DNA of 64,000 nucleotides from NCBI GenBank assembly GCA_944325625.1, contig CALVAP010000013.1, forward strand, positions 143,652-207,651. The letters are read 5' to 3'. This DNA comes from Candidatus Gastranaerophilales bacterium. Its GTDB lineage: Bacteria > Cyanobacteriota > Vampirovibrionia > Gastranaerophilales > Gastranaerophilaceae. The notes beneath the pieces were generated by a model. The model had not been told where the DNA came from, did not search any database, and saw only the letters and a program-made list of their open reading frames with translations. Shown here piece after piece: positions 54,742-64,000 of the stretch; position 1 is the first letter of the stretch, and the number at the start of each line of letters is the position of its first letter. The position numbers were made by a program, and so were the translations under genes.

Positions 54742-56121
54742 ATGCAGAGCTTTATTCTTGAAAAGATAAACAAATTACTTGAATTTCCCCAATCATATTT
54801 TAACAATTTGCTTGGGGACAGCGTAATAATAAAAAATATTGATGAAATAACATTTGCCTTAATTGCGCTTTTGCTTGTTTTATCTACATTTTGCCAAACA
54901 GATATTCTGGGAATAATAGCTGTTGCTGTTATAGTAATTGGATTAATTCGACTGATTGTAACTAAAGGACAGAAAATAGAACTTTCAGCCTCAGAGGGGG
55001 CATTGATTATATTCCTTTTATTTCTGACTTTTTCGACGATAAACTCAACGGAACCCCTGTATAGTTTAGAAGGGCTTGCGAAATATATAATATACATCGG
55101 CTACTATTTTTCTATTGTGCCAATGTTTCGCAAAAGAAGAAGAAAAGTACTGCTTATGTTTCTTTTAATAGGTGCATTATGCACATTAGAAGGCTTTTAT
55201 GCGCTTTTACAATCCAAAACTGTAATGGAAGGTGCAACCTGGCAAGATATGAGCTATATTAATCCCGAAGATGCCATTTCAAGAATATATGGAACTCTTA
55301 AACCTTACAATCCCAACCTCTTAGCAGGATATCTTACAGCTTGTTTGCCTGCAGTTATTGGGGTAACCCTTTTGACTATTGAAAAACGCCACAGAAAATC
55401 ATTTTTTATTGCAATTATTGGTGTAATTATATCTTTACTGGCAATATTCCAAACCGGATGCAGAGGGGCATATATAGCGCTTATGGGGATAATTTTAGGA
55501 TTTATGCTAATCTCTTACAGAATAGTGTTCTACGATTTTGCCGCATTCAACCAGTTTAAAAAACTATGGATAAATTTTGCCTCTGCAATTGTTGCCGCAG
55601 GTGCTATTGCACTGGCCTGTATGCCCAAAATATTACACCGACTGATGTCTGTCTTTCTCTTGAGAGGAGATTCCTCAACGTCTTTTAGATTTAATGTATA
55701 TAAGTCATCTTGGCATATGTTTACAGATAACCCGTTTTTTGGGATTGGACCGGGAAACCATACATTTCGTGAAATTTACGGTTACTATATGCTAACAGGC
55801 TTTGATGCTCTTGCCGCTTATAGTGTACCTCTTGAAATTGCTGTGGAATCAGGAATTTTTGGTTTTATTAGTTTCTTCACATTTATAGGGCTTCTATTTT
55901 GGAATTCAATAAAATATATTTGTCAGGACCAATCAATCAGAGGCAAAATATATGTTTCAATATGTATTGTTAGCATTTTGGGTTTAATGATACATGGACT
56001 TTTTGATACAGTATTTTTCAGACCCCAAGTTCAATTTATCTTCTGGACCATGGTTGCCCTGCTAAACGGCGTTATATATAGGAAAGAAACAGAACAAAAG
56101 AATAAGGTAGAATGTATATAA
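54742..56121 (+). CDS. O-antigen ligase / polymerase-like membrane protein
   Basis: This protein of 459 residues has about eleven membrane helices and a large loop with GRGAYIALMGIILGF and DNPFFGIGPGNHTFREIYGYY, which match the Wzy_C/WaaL (PF04932-type) region. Such proteins transfer polymerised O-antigen onto lipid A core or extend glycans. The ATG at 54742 follows GAGGAG; an earlier in-frame ATG lies within the DUF4330 gene. The operon with a heptose kinase suggests a lipopolysaccharide role, but the substrate is not evident. Confidence 0.82.
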   Translation: MQSFILEKINKLLEFPQSYFNNLLGDSVIIKNIDEITFALIALLLVLSTFCQTDILGIIAVAVIVIGLIRLIVTKGQKIELSASEGALIIFLLFLTFSTINSTEPLYSLEGLAKYIIYIGYYFSIVPMFRKRRRKVLLMFLLIGALCTLEGFYALLQSKTVMEGATWQDMSYINPEDAISRIYGTLKPYNPNLLAGYLTACLPAVIGVTLLTIEKRHRKSFFIAIIGVIISLLAIFQTGCRGAYIALMGIILGFMLISYRIVFYDFAAFNQFKKLWINFASAIVAAGAIALACMPKILHRLMSVFLLRGDSSTSFRFNVYKSSWHMFTDNPFFGIGPGNHTFREIYGYYMLTGFDALAAYSVPLEIAVESGIFGFISFFTFIGLLFWNSIKYICQDQSIRGKIYVSICIVSILGLMIHGLFDTVFFRPQVQFIFWTMVALLNGVIYRKETEQKNKVECI

Positions 56122-56130
56122 AATAAACCT

Positions 56131-56724
56131 CTAAAATTCTCTTCTACCTTCAAGTGCGCGAATAAGAGTAATTTCATCCGCATACTCCAAATCCGCCCCT
56201 ACAGGCAGTCCAAAGGCGATTCTCGTAACCTTTATACCAAAAGTAGAAAGAAGCTTATTAATATAAAGGCTTGTGGTTTCACCTTCTATAGATGGAGGAA
56301 TAGCCAAAATGACTTCTTTTGTTTGCGCTAAGGCCGCCCTGTTCAACAGCTCTTTAATTCTAATATCTTCAGCCCCAATTCCATCCATTGGAGAAATCAA
56401 ACCCTGCAAAACGTGATACACTCCGTTATACTCGTTGGTTCGTTCAATCGCTATTAAATCTTTAGTTTCTGCCACAACGCAAATAGTTGACTTGTCACGC
56501 CGTGGTGAGGAACAAATCTCACAAGGATTATTCTCGGACATATTGAAGCAAACGTCACAACAATGGATTGTCCTTTTTGCCTCTTTTATTGCATCAACAA
56601 ATCTCTCAACCTCAGAAGAAGGCATTTTGAGCACATGCAATGCCAAACGTTGAGCAGATTTTGGACCAATTCCGGGTAATTTTTGGAAGCTTTCAATAAG
56701 CTTAGCTAAAGGTTTTGTATACAT
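56131..56724 (-). CDS. recR: Recombination protein RecR
   Basis: RecR works with RecF and RecO to load RecA at gaps. The 197-residue protein has the N-terminal helix-hairpin-helix ([15 protein letters not shown]), the four-Cys zinc finger ([10 protein letters not shown]...CEIC), and the Toprim domain ([31 protein letters not shown]). Length is normal. It overlaps ybaB by one base (TAATG). dnaX, the usual neighbour upstream of ybaB, is not present. Confidence 0.96.
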   Translation of the reverse strand: MYTKPLAKLIESFQKLPGIGPKSAQRLALHVLKMPSSEVERFVDAIKEAKRTIHCCDVCFNMSENNPCEICSSPRRDKSTICVVAETKDLIAIERTNEYNGVYHVLQGLISPMDGIGAEDIRIKELLNRAALAQTKEVILAIPPSIEGETTSLYINKLLSTFGIKVTRIAFGLPVGADLEYADEITLIRALEGRREF

Positions 56725-57059
56725 TAGAATAATCCGGGAATTTTTATTCCACCCGTAAGCGACTTCATTTTTGCTTCCATTCTTTCCGTAGCAGAGTTTG
56801 AAGCATTCATAATAGCTGTTGTTATAACATCTTCAAGCATTTCAAGAGTATCGTCATCAACAGATTGCGGATTTTCCGGATTTATAACTTCTTTGGAAAG
56901 TTTAATAGACTTAAATTTTCCTTGACCGTCACAAGTAACTTTAACTGCACCACCTGCAGCTTCACCTGTAATTGTCTGTGCAGCCAGCTCCGCTTGTGCT
57001 TCTTGCAATTTCTTTTGCATTTGCTGCGCTTGCTTCATCATATTTCCCAAATTCATCAT
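56724..57059 (-). CDS. YbaB/EbfC nucleoid-associated protein
   Basis: YbaB-family proteins form dimers that bind DNA. The 111 residues show the family start [21 protein letters not shown], the [26 protein letters not shown] strand region in short phrases such as [10 protein letters not shown], and [12 protein letters not shown]. The ATG follows GGGAGG. The ybaB-recR pair is a common conserved order. Confidence 0.93.
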   Translation of the reverse strand: MMNLGNMMKQAQQMQKKLQEAQAELAAQTITGEAAGGAVKVTCDGQGKFKSIKLSKEVINPENPQSVDDDTLEMLEDVITTAIMNASNSATERMEAKMKSLTGGIKIPGLF

Positions 57060-57134
57060 AGTATTTCCTCCCTAAATAATTTGTATAAATATTATAAAAT
57101 TAAACATCACAACATGCAAGAAGCATAATAATAC

Positions 57135-57160
57135 AAAAAACGGGTAAAAACCCGTTTTTC
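57135..57160 (-). terminator. Terminator after the gene at 57192-57557
   Basis: AAAAACGGGT and ACCCGTTTTT form a ten-pair stem with a four-base loop, followed on the minus strand by TTTTTTGTATT. It separates this gene from the ybaB-recR unit. Confidence 0.8.
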
Positions 57161-57191
57161 TTATATGAAATCAATGTAAATTGGTTCGATA

Positions 57192-57557
57192 TTATTTTGA
57201 GAACTCAACCAAAGCTCTAACAGAGCGTGCTGTATCTCTAACCGTTTCATCAGAGTGCAAATTCATAGTATCTTCAAGAATCTTTATTGCTTCTGACTTA
57301 TCTTCAAGTGCTAGCACTTCATTGATGGCACTCATTGCTACTCTTGTCGAAAGATCATGTATTCCCTTTCCTTTTTCGATTAAAGCGATTTTTAGTGCAT
57401 CGTGGGTATTTTTTCTTATAAGAGCTTGAACAGTTCTTTCTCTTATTTCATCTATCGGGGAATTTGTTCCAACTTCATTAAGAACCCTTATTGCCTCTTG
57501 TGCATCTTCATGTTTTGAAAGTGCATCTATAATGTTGTTAATTCTTGATGTATTCAT
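57192..57557 (-). CDS. Small helical-repeat (HEAT-like) protein
   Basis: This 121-residue protein is all-helical with about three repeats of 35 residues, each with patterns like AQEAIRVLNEVGTNSPIDEIRE, ALKIALIEKGKGIHDLS and EAIKILEDTMNLHSDETVRD, resembling HEAT-type alpha-solenoids. It has no signal peptide. The ATG at 57557 is seven bases after AAGGAGG. I would not assign a function; it may be a small adaptor or scaffold. It lies six bases-plus downstream of the gene ending at 57570, so the two are cotranscribed. Confidence 0.65.
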   Translation of the reverse strand: MNTSRINNIIDALSKHEDAQEAIRVLNEVGTNSPIDEIRERTVQALIRKNTHDALKIALIEKGKGIHDLSTRVAMSAINEVLALEDKSEAIKILEDTMNLHSDETVRDTARSVRALVEFSK

Positions 57558-57569
57558 TGTCAATCCTCC

Positions 57570-58037
57570 TTATACTGCTAACTCTTCTTTGAGCATGCCT
57601 TCAAGTTCATTTACAGGTCGTTTCATAAGGTTATTGACGCTATACTCATTATTACCGAATCTTTCACTTACAAATCTAGACAAGTCATTCAAATCAAAAG
57701 AGATTTCTGTATTCTTTGCTTGTGACCACCAATTTGCCACATTATCTTTAACTTGGCGTCCAAAAGATACAACTGAATTTAATCTTGATTTTAGGGCACC
57801 GTTGAAAGAATTAATATTTCCAACAACAGCCGACATAAACATCTTTCCTCTTTCTCGTATTCCAATTCCTGTATTTTCTTTATTTGCAGTTGTTTGGAAT
57901 ACATCCGCCTGTATTACGTTTCCTTTAAAACTAATACCAAAAGGATTTGACGAATGTCCTTGTGTACTATTTTTTGCTTCCGATTTTAATGATTTAAAAA
58001 TACCAACTCCATTGGTATTAAAAGTTATCTTTGTCAT
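57570..58037 (-). CDS. Lineage-specific soluble protein with N-terminal SFKG motif
   Basis: I do not recognise this 155-residue protein. It has a Ser/Thr/Asn-rich N-terminus with GISFKGNVI near residue 36, no signal peptide, and a helical C-terminal half with FDLNDLSRFVSERFG. A central phrase DNVANWWSQAKN contains a Trp pair. The ATG at 58037 lies eight bases after GTAGG; a TTG two codons earlier is less likely. It resembles the gene at 32100-32588 only in the SFxG motif and composition. Confidence 0.55.
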   Translation of the reverse strand: MTKITFNTNGVGIFKSLKSEAKNSTQGHSSNPFGISFKGNVIQADVFQTTANKENTGIGIRERGKMFMSAVVGNINSFNGALKSRLNSVVSFGRQVKDNVANWWSQAKNTEISFDLNDLSRFVSERFGNNEYSVNNLMKRPVNELEGMLKEELAV

Positions 58038-58278
58038 ATGCAATACCTACTCTTTTTCTGTGACTTAACAGTTTAAATTTATCATAATAAGAAATAGGGG
58101 CAATCAACCGAAAAGAGTAATTAACAAGCCGTTTTATTAAACTTTAGTTGTAGGGAAATTAAACATTTGTAACAATTTTTTCAAATATTTGCCCAAAAAG
58201 GCATTTTTTTCGTAATATTATACTTGTTATAAGTGTGTGAAACAAATAAGTGTGAATTTTAATTTGTAGGAGTGTTGA
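58038..58278. other. Intergenic region between divergent genes
   Basis: About 240 AT-rich bases between the unknown genes at 57570-58037 (minus) and 58279-58428 (plus). It contains the word ATTTGTAACA (58165-58174), found also upstream of the repeat protein at 31232-31915, and TAATAT/TATACT sequences that could be -10 elements for 58279. I see no RNA gene. Confidence 0.4.
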
Positions 58279-58428
58279 ATGTATAGTCCTGAGTTAATAA
58301 AATTTCTTTTGAACTACAATGTGGAAGAAGAAAAATCCTCTAGGAAGGTTTATAATTTTAAAGACGGGAACAGTGTTTTTGCCTATAAAAAGTTGGCACC
58401 TGTCACTATTAGTGTAAAATCGAAATAG
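58279..58428 (+). CDS. 49-codon gene of unknown function
   Basis: A short frame encodes MYSPELIKFLLNYNVEEEKS at its start, continues with KVYNFKDGNSVFAYKKL and ends TISVKSK. TAGGAG seven bases before the ATG is a good ribosome binding site, and a stem-loop terminator follows about 100 bases later. Composition is polar and ordinary. These signals suggest a real small protein; no function can be given. Confidence 0.55.
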   Translation: MYSPELIKFLLNYNVEEEKSSRKVYNFKDGNSVFAYKKLAPVTISVKSK

Positions 58429-58459
58429 TGAATATTATGTACATATTTTAAAAATCTAT

Positions 58460-58486
58460 GTTTATAAAATTGATAATTTTATAAAC
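58460..58486. repeat. AT-rich perfect inverted repeat
   Basis: GTTTATAAAATT (58460-58471) and AATTTTATAAAC (58475-58486) are perfect 12-base arms with a three-base centre. It lies between the 49-codon gene and its terminator. The lack of G-C pairs makes it a poor terminator; a protein-binding site is possible. Confidence 0.6.
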
Positions 58487-58525
58487 CTAACCTAACTACC
58501 ATTTTTGCATGACTAGTGTGAAGTG

Positions 58526-58552
58526 AAAACGCCCCTATCATGCGTTTTTTTT
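58526..58552 (+). terminator. Terminator upstream of rnhC
   Basis: AAAACGC and GCGTTTT form a seven-pair stem with a nine-base loop followed by TTTTATAA. It would end transcription from the 49-codon gene. Confidence 0.65.
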
Positions 58553-58576
58553 ATAAAAACACAACAATGCTTGTGA

Positions 58577-58582
58577 TATAAT
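58577..58582 (+). promoter_or_regulatory. Extended -10 box before rnhC
   Basis: TATAAT at 58577-58582 is preceded by TG one base upstream and followed by seven bases and the rnhC ATG at 58590. No ribosome binding site is present, consistent with a leaderless transcript. Confidence 0.5.
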
Positions 58583-58589
58583 AACCTAC

Positions 58590-59486
58590 ATGAATACTTA
58601 TACGGACAAATTTGATAAGAGTGAGTTTGATAAAATAAAAAAGTTCTTTTGCGCTAAAAATGCACAGCTTAGTGAGCAACAGTATGCCGTGTTTAAAGCA
58701 AAAGTTGATAACATAACTGCTGTTCTATACACAAGTGGGAAATTTGTCTTACAGGGGCAAGATGTTAGCGAACTTGCACAAGAAATACAAAATTACACAG
58801 GTAAAACGACACTCCCGAATATAAATGAAGTAAAACAACCGCAAATTGATATCCCTCTCCCTCACATCGGTGTTGATGAATCCGGCAAAGGTGATTTTTT
58901 TGGACCGTTGGTTATTGCAGGTGTACTTGCTGATGAAAATAATGCTGAAAGGTTTATAGAAGCAGGTATCAAAGATAGTAAAAAACTTTCTGATGAAAAA
59001 ATACTTAAACTTGCGGGCATAATTAAAGCAAACTCAATTCATTCAGTAGTCGTTGTGGGTAACGAAAAATACAACCAATTATATTCTGAGTTCTCGAACC
59101 TTAATAAACTCCTTGCATGGGGACATGCAAGAGTAATCGAGAATATTCTGGAGAAAAAAGACTGTAATATTGCCCTATCTGATAAATTTGGCAACGAATC
59201 ACTTATTAAAAATGCACTACTTAAAAAGGGACAATCAATAATACTGGAACAAAGAATTAGAGCAGAAGAGGACATCGCAGTTGCTGCAGCTTCCGTTCTT
59301 GCTAGAGCAGAATATGTTAAAAAAATGCAATCTCTTTCATCCCGCTATGAAATTGACCTTCCTAAAGGTGCGTCAGAAAAAGTTTTACAAGCAGGGAAAC
59401 AATTCATCTTACGATATGGGAAAGAAAAATTAAACTGCATAGCAAAAACTCATTTTAAAACTTACACCCAAATAAATACTTTATAA
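58590..59486 (+). CDS. rnhC: Ribonuclease HIII
   Basis: RNase HIII removes RNA from RNA-DNA hybrids. The 298-residue protein has the N-terminal TBP-like domain of RnhC (about 1-85), then the catalytic domain with GVDESGKGDFFGP (Asp96, Glu97), IKDSKKLS, and EDIAVAAASVLAR (Asp in the RAEEDIAV motif). DESGKGD, rather than DEAGRG of RNase HII, marks the HIII type. Length is normal. Confidence 0.95.
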   Translation: MNTYTDKFDKSEFDKIKKFFCAKNAQLSEQQYAVFKAKVDNITAVLYTSGKFVLQGQDVSELAQEIQNYTGKTTLPNINEVKQPQIDIPLPHIGVDESGKGDFFGPLVIAGVLADENNAERFIEAGIKDSKKLSDEKILKLAGIIKANSIHSVVVVGNEKYNQLYSEFSNLNKLLAWGHARVIENILEKKDCNIALSDKFGNESLIKNALLKKGQSIILEQRIRAEEDIAVAAASVLARAEYVKKMQSLSSRYEIDLPKGASEKVLQAGKQFILRYGKEKLNCIAKTHFKTYTQINTL

Positions 59487-59517
59487 AAAAAACTCCCTTT
59501 GCGGGAGTTTTTTTTTT
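59485..59517. terminator. Convergent terminator between rnhC and gyrA
   Basis: AAAAAAACTCCC and GGGAGTTTTTTT form a 12-pair stem with a short loop and a T9 tract on the plus strand. The last bases of gyrA overlap its right flank. Confidence 0.9.
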
Positions 59518-62071
59518 ATATATCAGTAAGTTTAATTTGCGACGGACCATCCGTATCATCTACAGACTCCTCAGTCGAAATGGCTGTATCCTCATCTTCG
59601 GGTGAAACTATTTTGTTTATTGTAACAACCGTATCTGATGCACCAAGATTTTGTATCTTAACTCCTGTTGCCGGTCTGCCTTGACGAGAAATGTCAGCTG
59701 CCTTAATCCGACTAACCACACCACTTGCAGTCACCACCATAATTTCATCATCATCATCAACAATTGTAAGCGCAACAAGTCTTGAGTGAATAGTCTTGAA
59801 CTTAGTAGCAATAAGCCCTATTCCACCTCTGTTTTGGGTTCTAAATTCAGAAAGTTTAGAACGTTTTCCAAATCCATCAGAAGTTGCAACAAGCAGGTCA
59901 GCATCATAATTTCTGGGAACTATATCACAGCCTATAATGCTATCCCCTTGACGTAACTTCATAGAATTAACGCCTCTTGCCGAACGACCTAACGGACGCA
60001 GCTCATCAAGACTAAATCTTATAGCCATTCCACAAGACGTACCAATCACAATCTCATCATTAGCACTTGCCAACTTAACCCAATTAAGCGCATCTCCGTC
60101 TTCCAAACTTATTGCTATAATACCTGAACGACGAATATTTGAGAAATTGCTCAATTCTATTTTCTTAATATAACCCTTCTGCGTAAGCATTATAAGATTT
60201 TGATTGGGGTCAAAGTTTGAAACCGGTACAACAGCTGTAATTTTTTCATCTTGCTCTATAGGTAGAACATTAACAATCGGCAATCCCTTCGCCTGTCTTT
60301 GTCCTTCCGGAAAATCATATACATTCAAACTGTATACAAGCCCCTTACTTGAGAAGAATAAAACCTTATCATGCATCATCGCAGTAAAGAAGTGTCCAAC
60401 GTCATCGTCTTCTTTTGTTTTAATACCTCCCTTACCCCTTGTCGCACGATTTTGGCGCTCAAACGTATCCATGGATATTCTTTTCAAGTATCCTTGACGA
60501 GTAATAAACACGGCCATTGCAACGTTTGGTGTCAAATCCTCTATTGTCATTTCATCCTGCTCTGGAATAATCTGAGTCCTTCTATCATCCCCGTATTTTT
60601 CTTTATCTTCTCTTAGCTCATCCTTGATTATGTTAAGTACTTTTTGCCTATCAGCAAGAATAGCCTCATATTCAGCAATCTTCTGCTTCAATTCTTCATA
60701 CTCTGCTTTAATCTTATCTTGTTCTAATCCTGTCAAGCGTCTTAACTGCATTTCCAAAATAGCATTCGCTTGATCAGCATCAAGTCCAAACCTGCTCATC
60801 AAACCACTTCTGGCATCTTCTGTAGTTTTTGACTTCTTAATAAGTTCAATAACTTCATCAAGACTGCCTAACGCTATCAACAAACCTGCCAAAATATGAG
60901 CTCTTTGACGAGCTTTTTTAAGGAAAAACACAGTTCTTCTGGTAACTATTTCTACACGATGCTCGACAAATTCATTAAGAACATCATAAAGGTTCATTAA
61001 CCTGGGCTGTTTACCAACAAGGGCAAGCATGTTAACACCAAACGAAGTCCTAAGTTGTGTAAATTTGAATAAATTATTTTTTACAACTTCAGGTTTTGCA
61101 TCACGTTTAAGTTCTATAACAATTCTCATACCTTCTCTGTCAGATTCATCACGAAGGTCGGAAATCCCATCAATTTTCTTATCTCTGACAAGTTCTGCAA
61201 TTTTTTCTATCAATGCTGCTTTATTAACTTGATAAGGAATTTCTGTAACAACAATTGCAGTACGAGCCTGCCTGCCCCCACTTCCTGGAATTTCCTCAAA
61301 TTGCGCTACCGCCTGCATTTTTATTGACCCACGACCAGTCATATAAGCCTGTTTAATATCGCTCAAGCCTATAATTGTTGCAGCAGTAGGAAAATCCGGT
61401 CCTTTTATGTACTGCATTAACTCTTCTACAGTAATGTCAGGATTATCAATTAACGCAATTGTTCCGTCCACCACTTCACCAAGGTTGTGAGGAGGAATAT
61501 TAGTTGCCATCCCAACAGCAATACCCGCAACACCGTTAAGGAGCATCATTGGTAATCTTACAGGTAAAACTGACGGTTCCTCCAACGAGCCGTCAAAGTT
61601 AGGTTCAAAATCAACAGTTTCACAATCTATATCAGCCAACATTGATTGTGTAATTTTGTGCATGCGCGCTTCTGTATAACGCATTGCTGCCGCGGAATCC
61701 CCGTCTACTGAGCCGAAGTTTCCATGACCATCAATTGTCAAATATCTCGTTGCAAATGGCTGTGCCATACGAACCAAAGATTCATATACCGCAGAATCGC
61801 CGTGAGGGTGATATTTACCGAGAACTTCACCAACGATTCTTGCACTTTTCTTAAACGGTTTATCCGGTGTCATACCAAGTTCGTTCATCGCGAACAATAT
61901 TCGCCTGTGAACAGGTTTGAGCCCATCTCTAACATCAGGCAACGCCCGTCCTACTATTACCGACATTGCATAATCTATGTATGAACGTTTCATCTCATCT
62001 CTAATATTAACCGGAATAATTTTTCCGTCCCCAAATAAGTTAGCTTGGTTTGCCAAAGTTTTACTCCCCAT
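59516..62071 (-). CDS. gyrA: DNA gyrase subunit A
   Basis: GyrA holds the DNA-cleaving Tyr of gyrase. The 851-residue protein has the N-terminal winged-helix/tower region with [22 protein letters not shown], the quinolone-region [17 protein letters not shown] (Ser93, Glu97 in the positions usually inspected), catalytic Tyr132 in [10 protein letters not shown], the coiled coil, and a beta-pinwheel C-terminus with the GyrA-box-like RATRGKGG. This marks GyrA rather than ParC. Two starts are possible: ATG 62071 without a ribosome binding site, and TTG 62056, seven bases after GGGGAG; the TTG seems better supported by the site and by a TACAAT -10 box at 62091-62096. gyrB is not adjacent. Confidence 0.96.
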   Translation of the reverse strand: MGSKTLANQANLFGDGKIIPVNIRDEMKRSYIDYAMSVIVGRALPDVRDGLKPVHRRILFAMNELGMTPDKPFKKSARIVGEVLGKYHPHGDSAVYESLVRMAQPFATRYLTIDGHGNFGSVDGDSAAAMRYTEARMHKITQSMLADIDCETVDFEPNFDGSLEEPSVLPVRLPMMLLNGVAGIAVGMATNIPPHNLGEVVDGTIALIDNPDITVEELMQYIKGPDFPTAATIIGLSDIKQAYMTGRGSIKMQAVAQFEEIPGSGGRQARTAIVVTEIPYQVNKAALIEKIAELVRDKKIDGISDLRDESDREGMRIVIELKRDAKPEVVKNNLFKFTQLRTSFGVNMLALVGKQPRLMNLYDVLNEFVEHRVEIVTRRTVFFLKKARQRAHILAGLLIALGSLDEVIELIKKSKTTEDARSGLMSRFGLDADQANAILEMQLRRLTGLEQDKIKAEYEELKQKIAEYEAILADRQKVLNIIKDELREDKEKYGDDRRTQIIPEQDEMTIEDLTPNVAMAVFITRQGYLKRISMDTFERQNRATRGKGGIKTKEDDDVGHFFTAMMHDKVLFFSSKGLVYSLNVYDFPEGQRQAKGLPIVNVLPIEQDEKITAVVPVSNFDPNQNLIMLTQKGYIKKIELSNFSNIRRSGIIAISLEDGDALNWVKLASANDEIVIGTSCGMAIRFSLDELRPLGRSARGVNSMKLRQGDSIIGCDIVPRNYDADLLVATSDGFGKRSKLSEFRTQNRGGIGLIATKFKTIHSRLVALTIVDDDDEIMVVTASGVVSRIKAADISRQGRPATGVKIQNLGASDTVVTINKIVSPEDEDTAISTEESVDDTDGPSQIKLTDI

Positions 62072-62145
62072 GTCTACATTTCATAACTATATTGTAGCAT
62101 TAAAAGGCATAAAATCAAACACCCAAGCCACTTTGCAAAGAAAAT

Positions 62146-62180
62146 TAACAAAAAATGACAAGGAGCTCATCCTTGTCATT
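62146..62180 (-). terminator. fliD terminator
   Basis: AATGACAAGG (62154-62163) and CCTTGTCATT (62171-62180) form a ten-pair stem with a seven-base loop, followed on the minus strand by TTTTTTGTT. Confidence 0.85.
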
Positions 62181-62199
62181 TTATCTTTGTTATATACCA

Positions 62200-63978
62200 T
62201 TAACTTAAAATCGAACTCATCTGGCTTTGTTGTGATTGTAGTTGAGCTATTTGTGTTTCCATTGCCTGAAACTTCTTTTCCAATTGTTCTTGATATCTTT
62301 CTACTTGTGCCGTTTTTGACTCAATCCTTGATGATAGATTACTTAACTGTGAACTTATTGTTGTTTCTCTATTCTTGAAAAATCCGCTCTCTACATCCAA
62401 TGCACCCTCTACTATATCTTGCAGATTTTCAACCAGACCTGTTACACCTTTTTCAGAATCTCCTATCAATAATCTTTTTACAGCTTCAGGGTCTGATTTT
62501 AGAGCTTCTGTGAGTTTCTCTTTATCTATTTTAAAAGTATTAGTATCTGCATCAACTGATGTTCCAACATCTCCTGTTGTTATACCGATAGAAGCAAGCG
62601 TCTTATAAACATCTGAGCCGGCAACTGCTGTTGTCAAGGATGTTCTTATATCGGAACGTAAACTGTTTATCGAACTATCATACTGCAAATCGGCACCCGC
62701 TGCTGTTGCTGACTGGGATGTGGTTAGTAAGGTGTTTAGATTTGTGATTAATTCTTCCACTTGCTTAACTATTGCATCTGTATCTTGTCCTACAACTATA
62801 TTGACCGACTTTCCTTCTTCTGTTACATCCTTCAAATCTATAGTAAGACCTGCTACTCCTGAAACTTCGCTTGTTATTGTGTTCGAATAAGATTGTATGA
62901 GAGAGCCGTTGAGTTTAACCTCAGCATTTTGTCCTAAAACTTGTGTTTCGGGAATAATATTTCCATTTCTTGTTAAGCCAAGAACGTCTGTTATATTAGA
63001 AGTGCCGCCCTCTATATTTACATTAAAAGCTCCTTCTTGTTTTGATGTTATAACGATTTTATTTTGAACAGAATCAAAAAATGCCGTTGCATTAGCTGTT
63101 GACGATGTATTTATTCTTGAAATAAGTTCATTCATGGTCGTTGTTTCTGTTATTGTTATCTCTGCTCCACCTATTGTAAACGTGCCTTGTGTTATTGACG
63201 GAACTTTTTCTCCTGCTTCGTTATACGTATAAAAACCTGAATCAACGCTAACAAGGGGTTTATTTAAATCTAATGACCCTATTGAATAGGAACTTGAAAC
63301 GCTTCCATCTTCTTGCACAGATAACGCTAATGCGTTAACTAAGTTAGATGTATCAGAGTTCGCACCAACTCTCACTGCGGTACCATCTATTGCACTTAAC
63401 GAAAATTTTCCGTCGACAAAATCAACATTAATAAGTGTACTGCCATTTTCATCCACCGCAGCATCTTTCATTTTTTGTGCGATATCTCCCAATGTATCTT
63501 CTGTTGACACATCTATTGCATAACGCTTATCGCCTACGTAAAAACTCATTGTTCCTTCTTTTACGCTTCCACTCGCTATTGCCGAAACCATGGTGTTTTC
63601 ATCTATTGGGGCGGAAACTGAATTTGCACTTGTAACTTTAGTTGCTGTCGCCAGCTTAAGCACTTCCAACGAAATAGTCTGTCTTGGCGTTGAATTTGTC
63701 ACTGTTGCGCTGACTTTATTCGAATCCGATGACGAAACCGTATTGGATGAAAAAATATCCTTTGAAACACCAAAATTGGCGTCTGTAAACTTTTGAGTAG
63801 ATGTTAAAAGATTAGAAAATGTCGTTTTCACCTTTGATAAAGTCGACTGTTGAGCATTCAACTCAGTTTGTTGCTGCACCAACGGTGTAACAAGGGAGCT
63901 TGTCCGAGCAGCTACCACTGCTTCAAGCCATTACGCTGTGTCCAACCCTGATGCTGAACCTGTAGACGTAATAGACAT
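62200..63978 (-). pseudogene. fliD: Flagellar cap protein FliD with an in-frame stop at codon 16
   Basis: FliD caps the flagellar filament. The full frame starts at ATG 63978 (MSITSTGSASGLDTA, with GGGGA just upstream), which is the expected FliD beginning. It is broken by TAA at 63933-63931 before WLEAVVAARTSSLV. From GTG 63918 the rest (572 residues) is intact: FliD N domain (LVTPLVQQQTELNAQQSTLSK), middle domain, and a C-terminal coiled coil ending in LEKKFQAMETQIAQLQSQQSQM. No ribosome binding site precedes GTG 63918. The stop could be a true mutation, a sequencing error, or suppressed; TCA to TAA (Ser) is a simple single-base explanation. Without residues 1-20 the N-terminal coiled coil would be shortened. 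Confidence 0.85.
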
Positions 63979-64000
63979 GTTCCCCTACTTTTGTCATAAC

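Noticed and set aside
57178..57195. GGTTCGA tRNA T-loop-like word
   Set aside because: No acceptor, anticodon or D stems can be built around it; it overlaps a gene end.
58460..58486. AT-only inverted repeat as a terminator
   Set aside because: No G-C pairs in the stem and a true terminator hairpin lies 40 bases downstream; kept as a repeat instead.

Overview
The window is AT-rich (about one third G+C by eye), densely coding chromosomal DNA with no mobile element, CRISPR array or tRNA that I could find. The gene set is that of an anaerobic, flagellated (or once flagellated) diderm. A HydF-type [FeFe]-hydrogenase maturation GTPase points to anaerobic fermentation. A heptose-7-phosphate kinase, an O-antigen ligase-like protein and a 1499-residue AsmA/TamB-like protein point to an outer membrane. 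FlhB and FliD point to a flagellum. Cyanobacteria-like traits (a group-2 sigma-70 factor, a NarL-type regulator, a DUF4330 protein) combined with many lineage-specific proteins make a non-photosynthetic cyanobacterial relative (Vampirovibrionia/Melainabacteria, Gastranaerophilales-like) my best guess. That is an inference from gene content, not a database result.

Layout. 1-4.5 kb (minus): the start of an unknown gene at the left edge, then hydF, a SIMPL-domain lipoprotein, a small membrane protein and ligA. 4.6-14.2 kb (plus): an Orn/Lys/Arg decarboxylase-like enzyme, then a tightly packed run of a basic-linker membrane protein, an orphan solute-binding lipoprotein, a COG4100 PLP enzyme, a TPR protein, ruvC, a membrane protein and mtnA. 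14.3-16.1 kb (minus): a sigma factor with a palindrome in its promoter, and a protein with duplicated Trp/Phe-rich modules. 16.3-24.3 kb (plus): a dcw-type wall cluster murF-mraY-murD-ftsW-murG, then folC and a NarL-family regulator. 24.3-30.2 kb: ispD-thiL (minus), clpC (plus), purH (minus). 30.2-33.6 kb: an island of four lineage-specific soluble proteins. 33.7-38.4 kb (minus): rpsA, ispH, apt, and a two-gene histidine kinase/response regulator unit. 38.5-42.2 kb (plus): flhB, a FliA-like sigma factor, etfB-etfA.

42.2-44.1 kb (minus): a small secreted protein, rpsU (S21, 57 aa) and a fosmidomycin-resistance-type MFS exporter. 44.2-46.6 kb (plus): pfkB-family kinase, crcB/fluC and an fmt-like formyltransferase. 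46.6-47.7 kb (minus): ilvC. 47.8-56.1 kb: envelope genes (AsmA-like, heptose kinase, DUF4330, O-antigen ligase-like). 56.1-58.0 kb (minus): recR, ybaB, a helical-repeat protein and a lineage-specific protein. 58.3-59.5 kb (plus): a 49-codon gene and rnhC. 59.5-64 kb (minus): gyrA and a fliD broken by an in-frame stop.

The observations I would follow first are these. (1) An in-frame TAA at codon 16 of fliD. (2) A recurring arrangement in which a TATAAT-like box lies 6-8 nt upstream of the ATG of genes with no Shine-Dalgarno sequence, suggesting leaderless mRNAs. (3) Lineage-specific proteins without signal peptides that share features: duplicated Trp/Phe/Gly amphipathic modules, an N-terminal SFxG motif, and common upstream words. 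I did not find a complete, clearly new defence, secretion or biosynthetic system; these proteins are the best candidates for undescribed biology.
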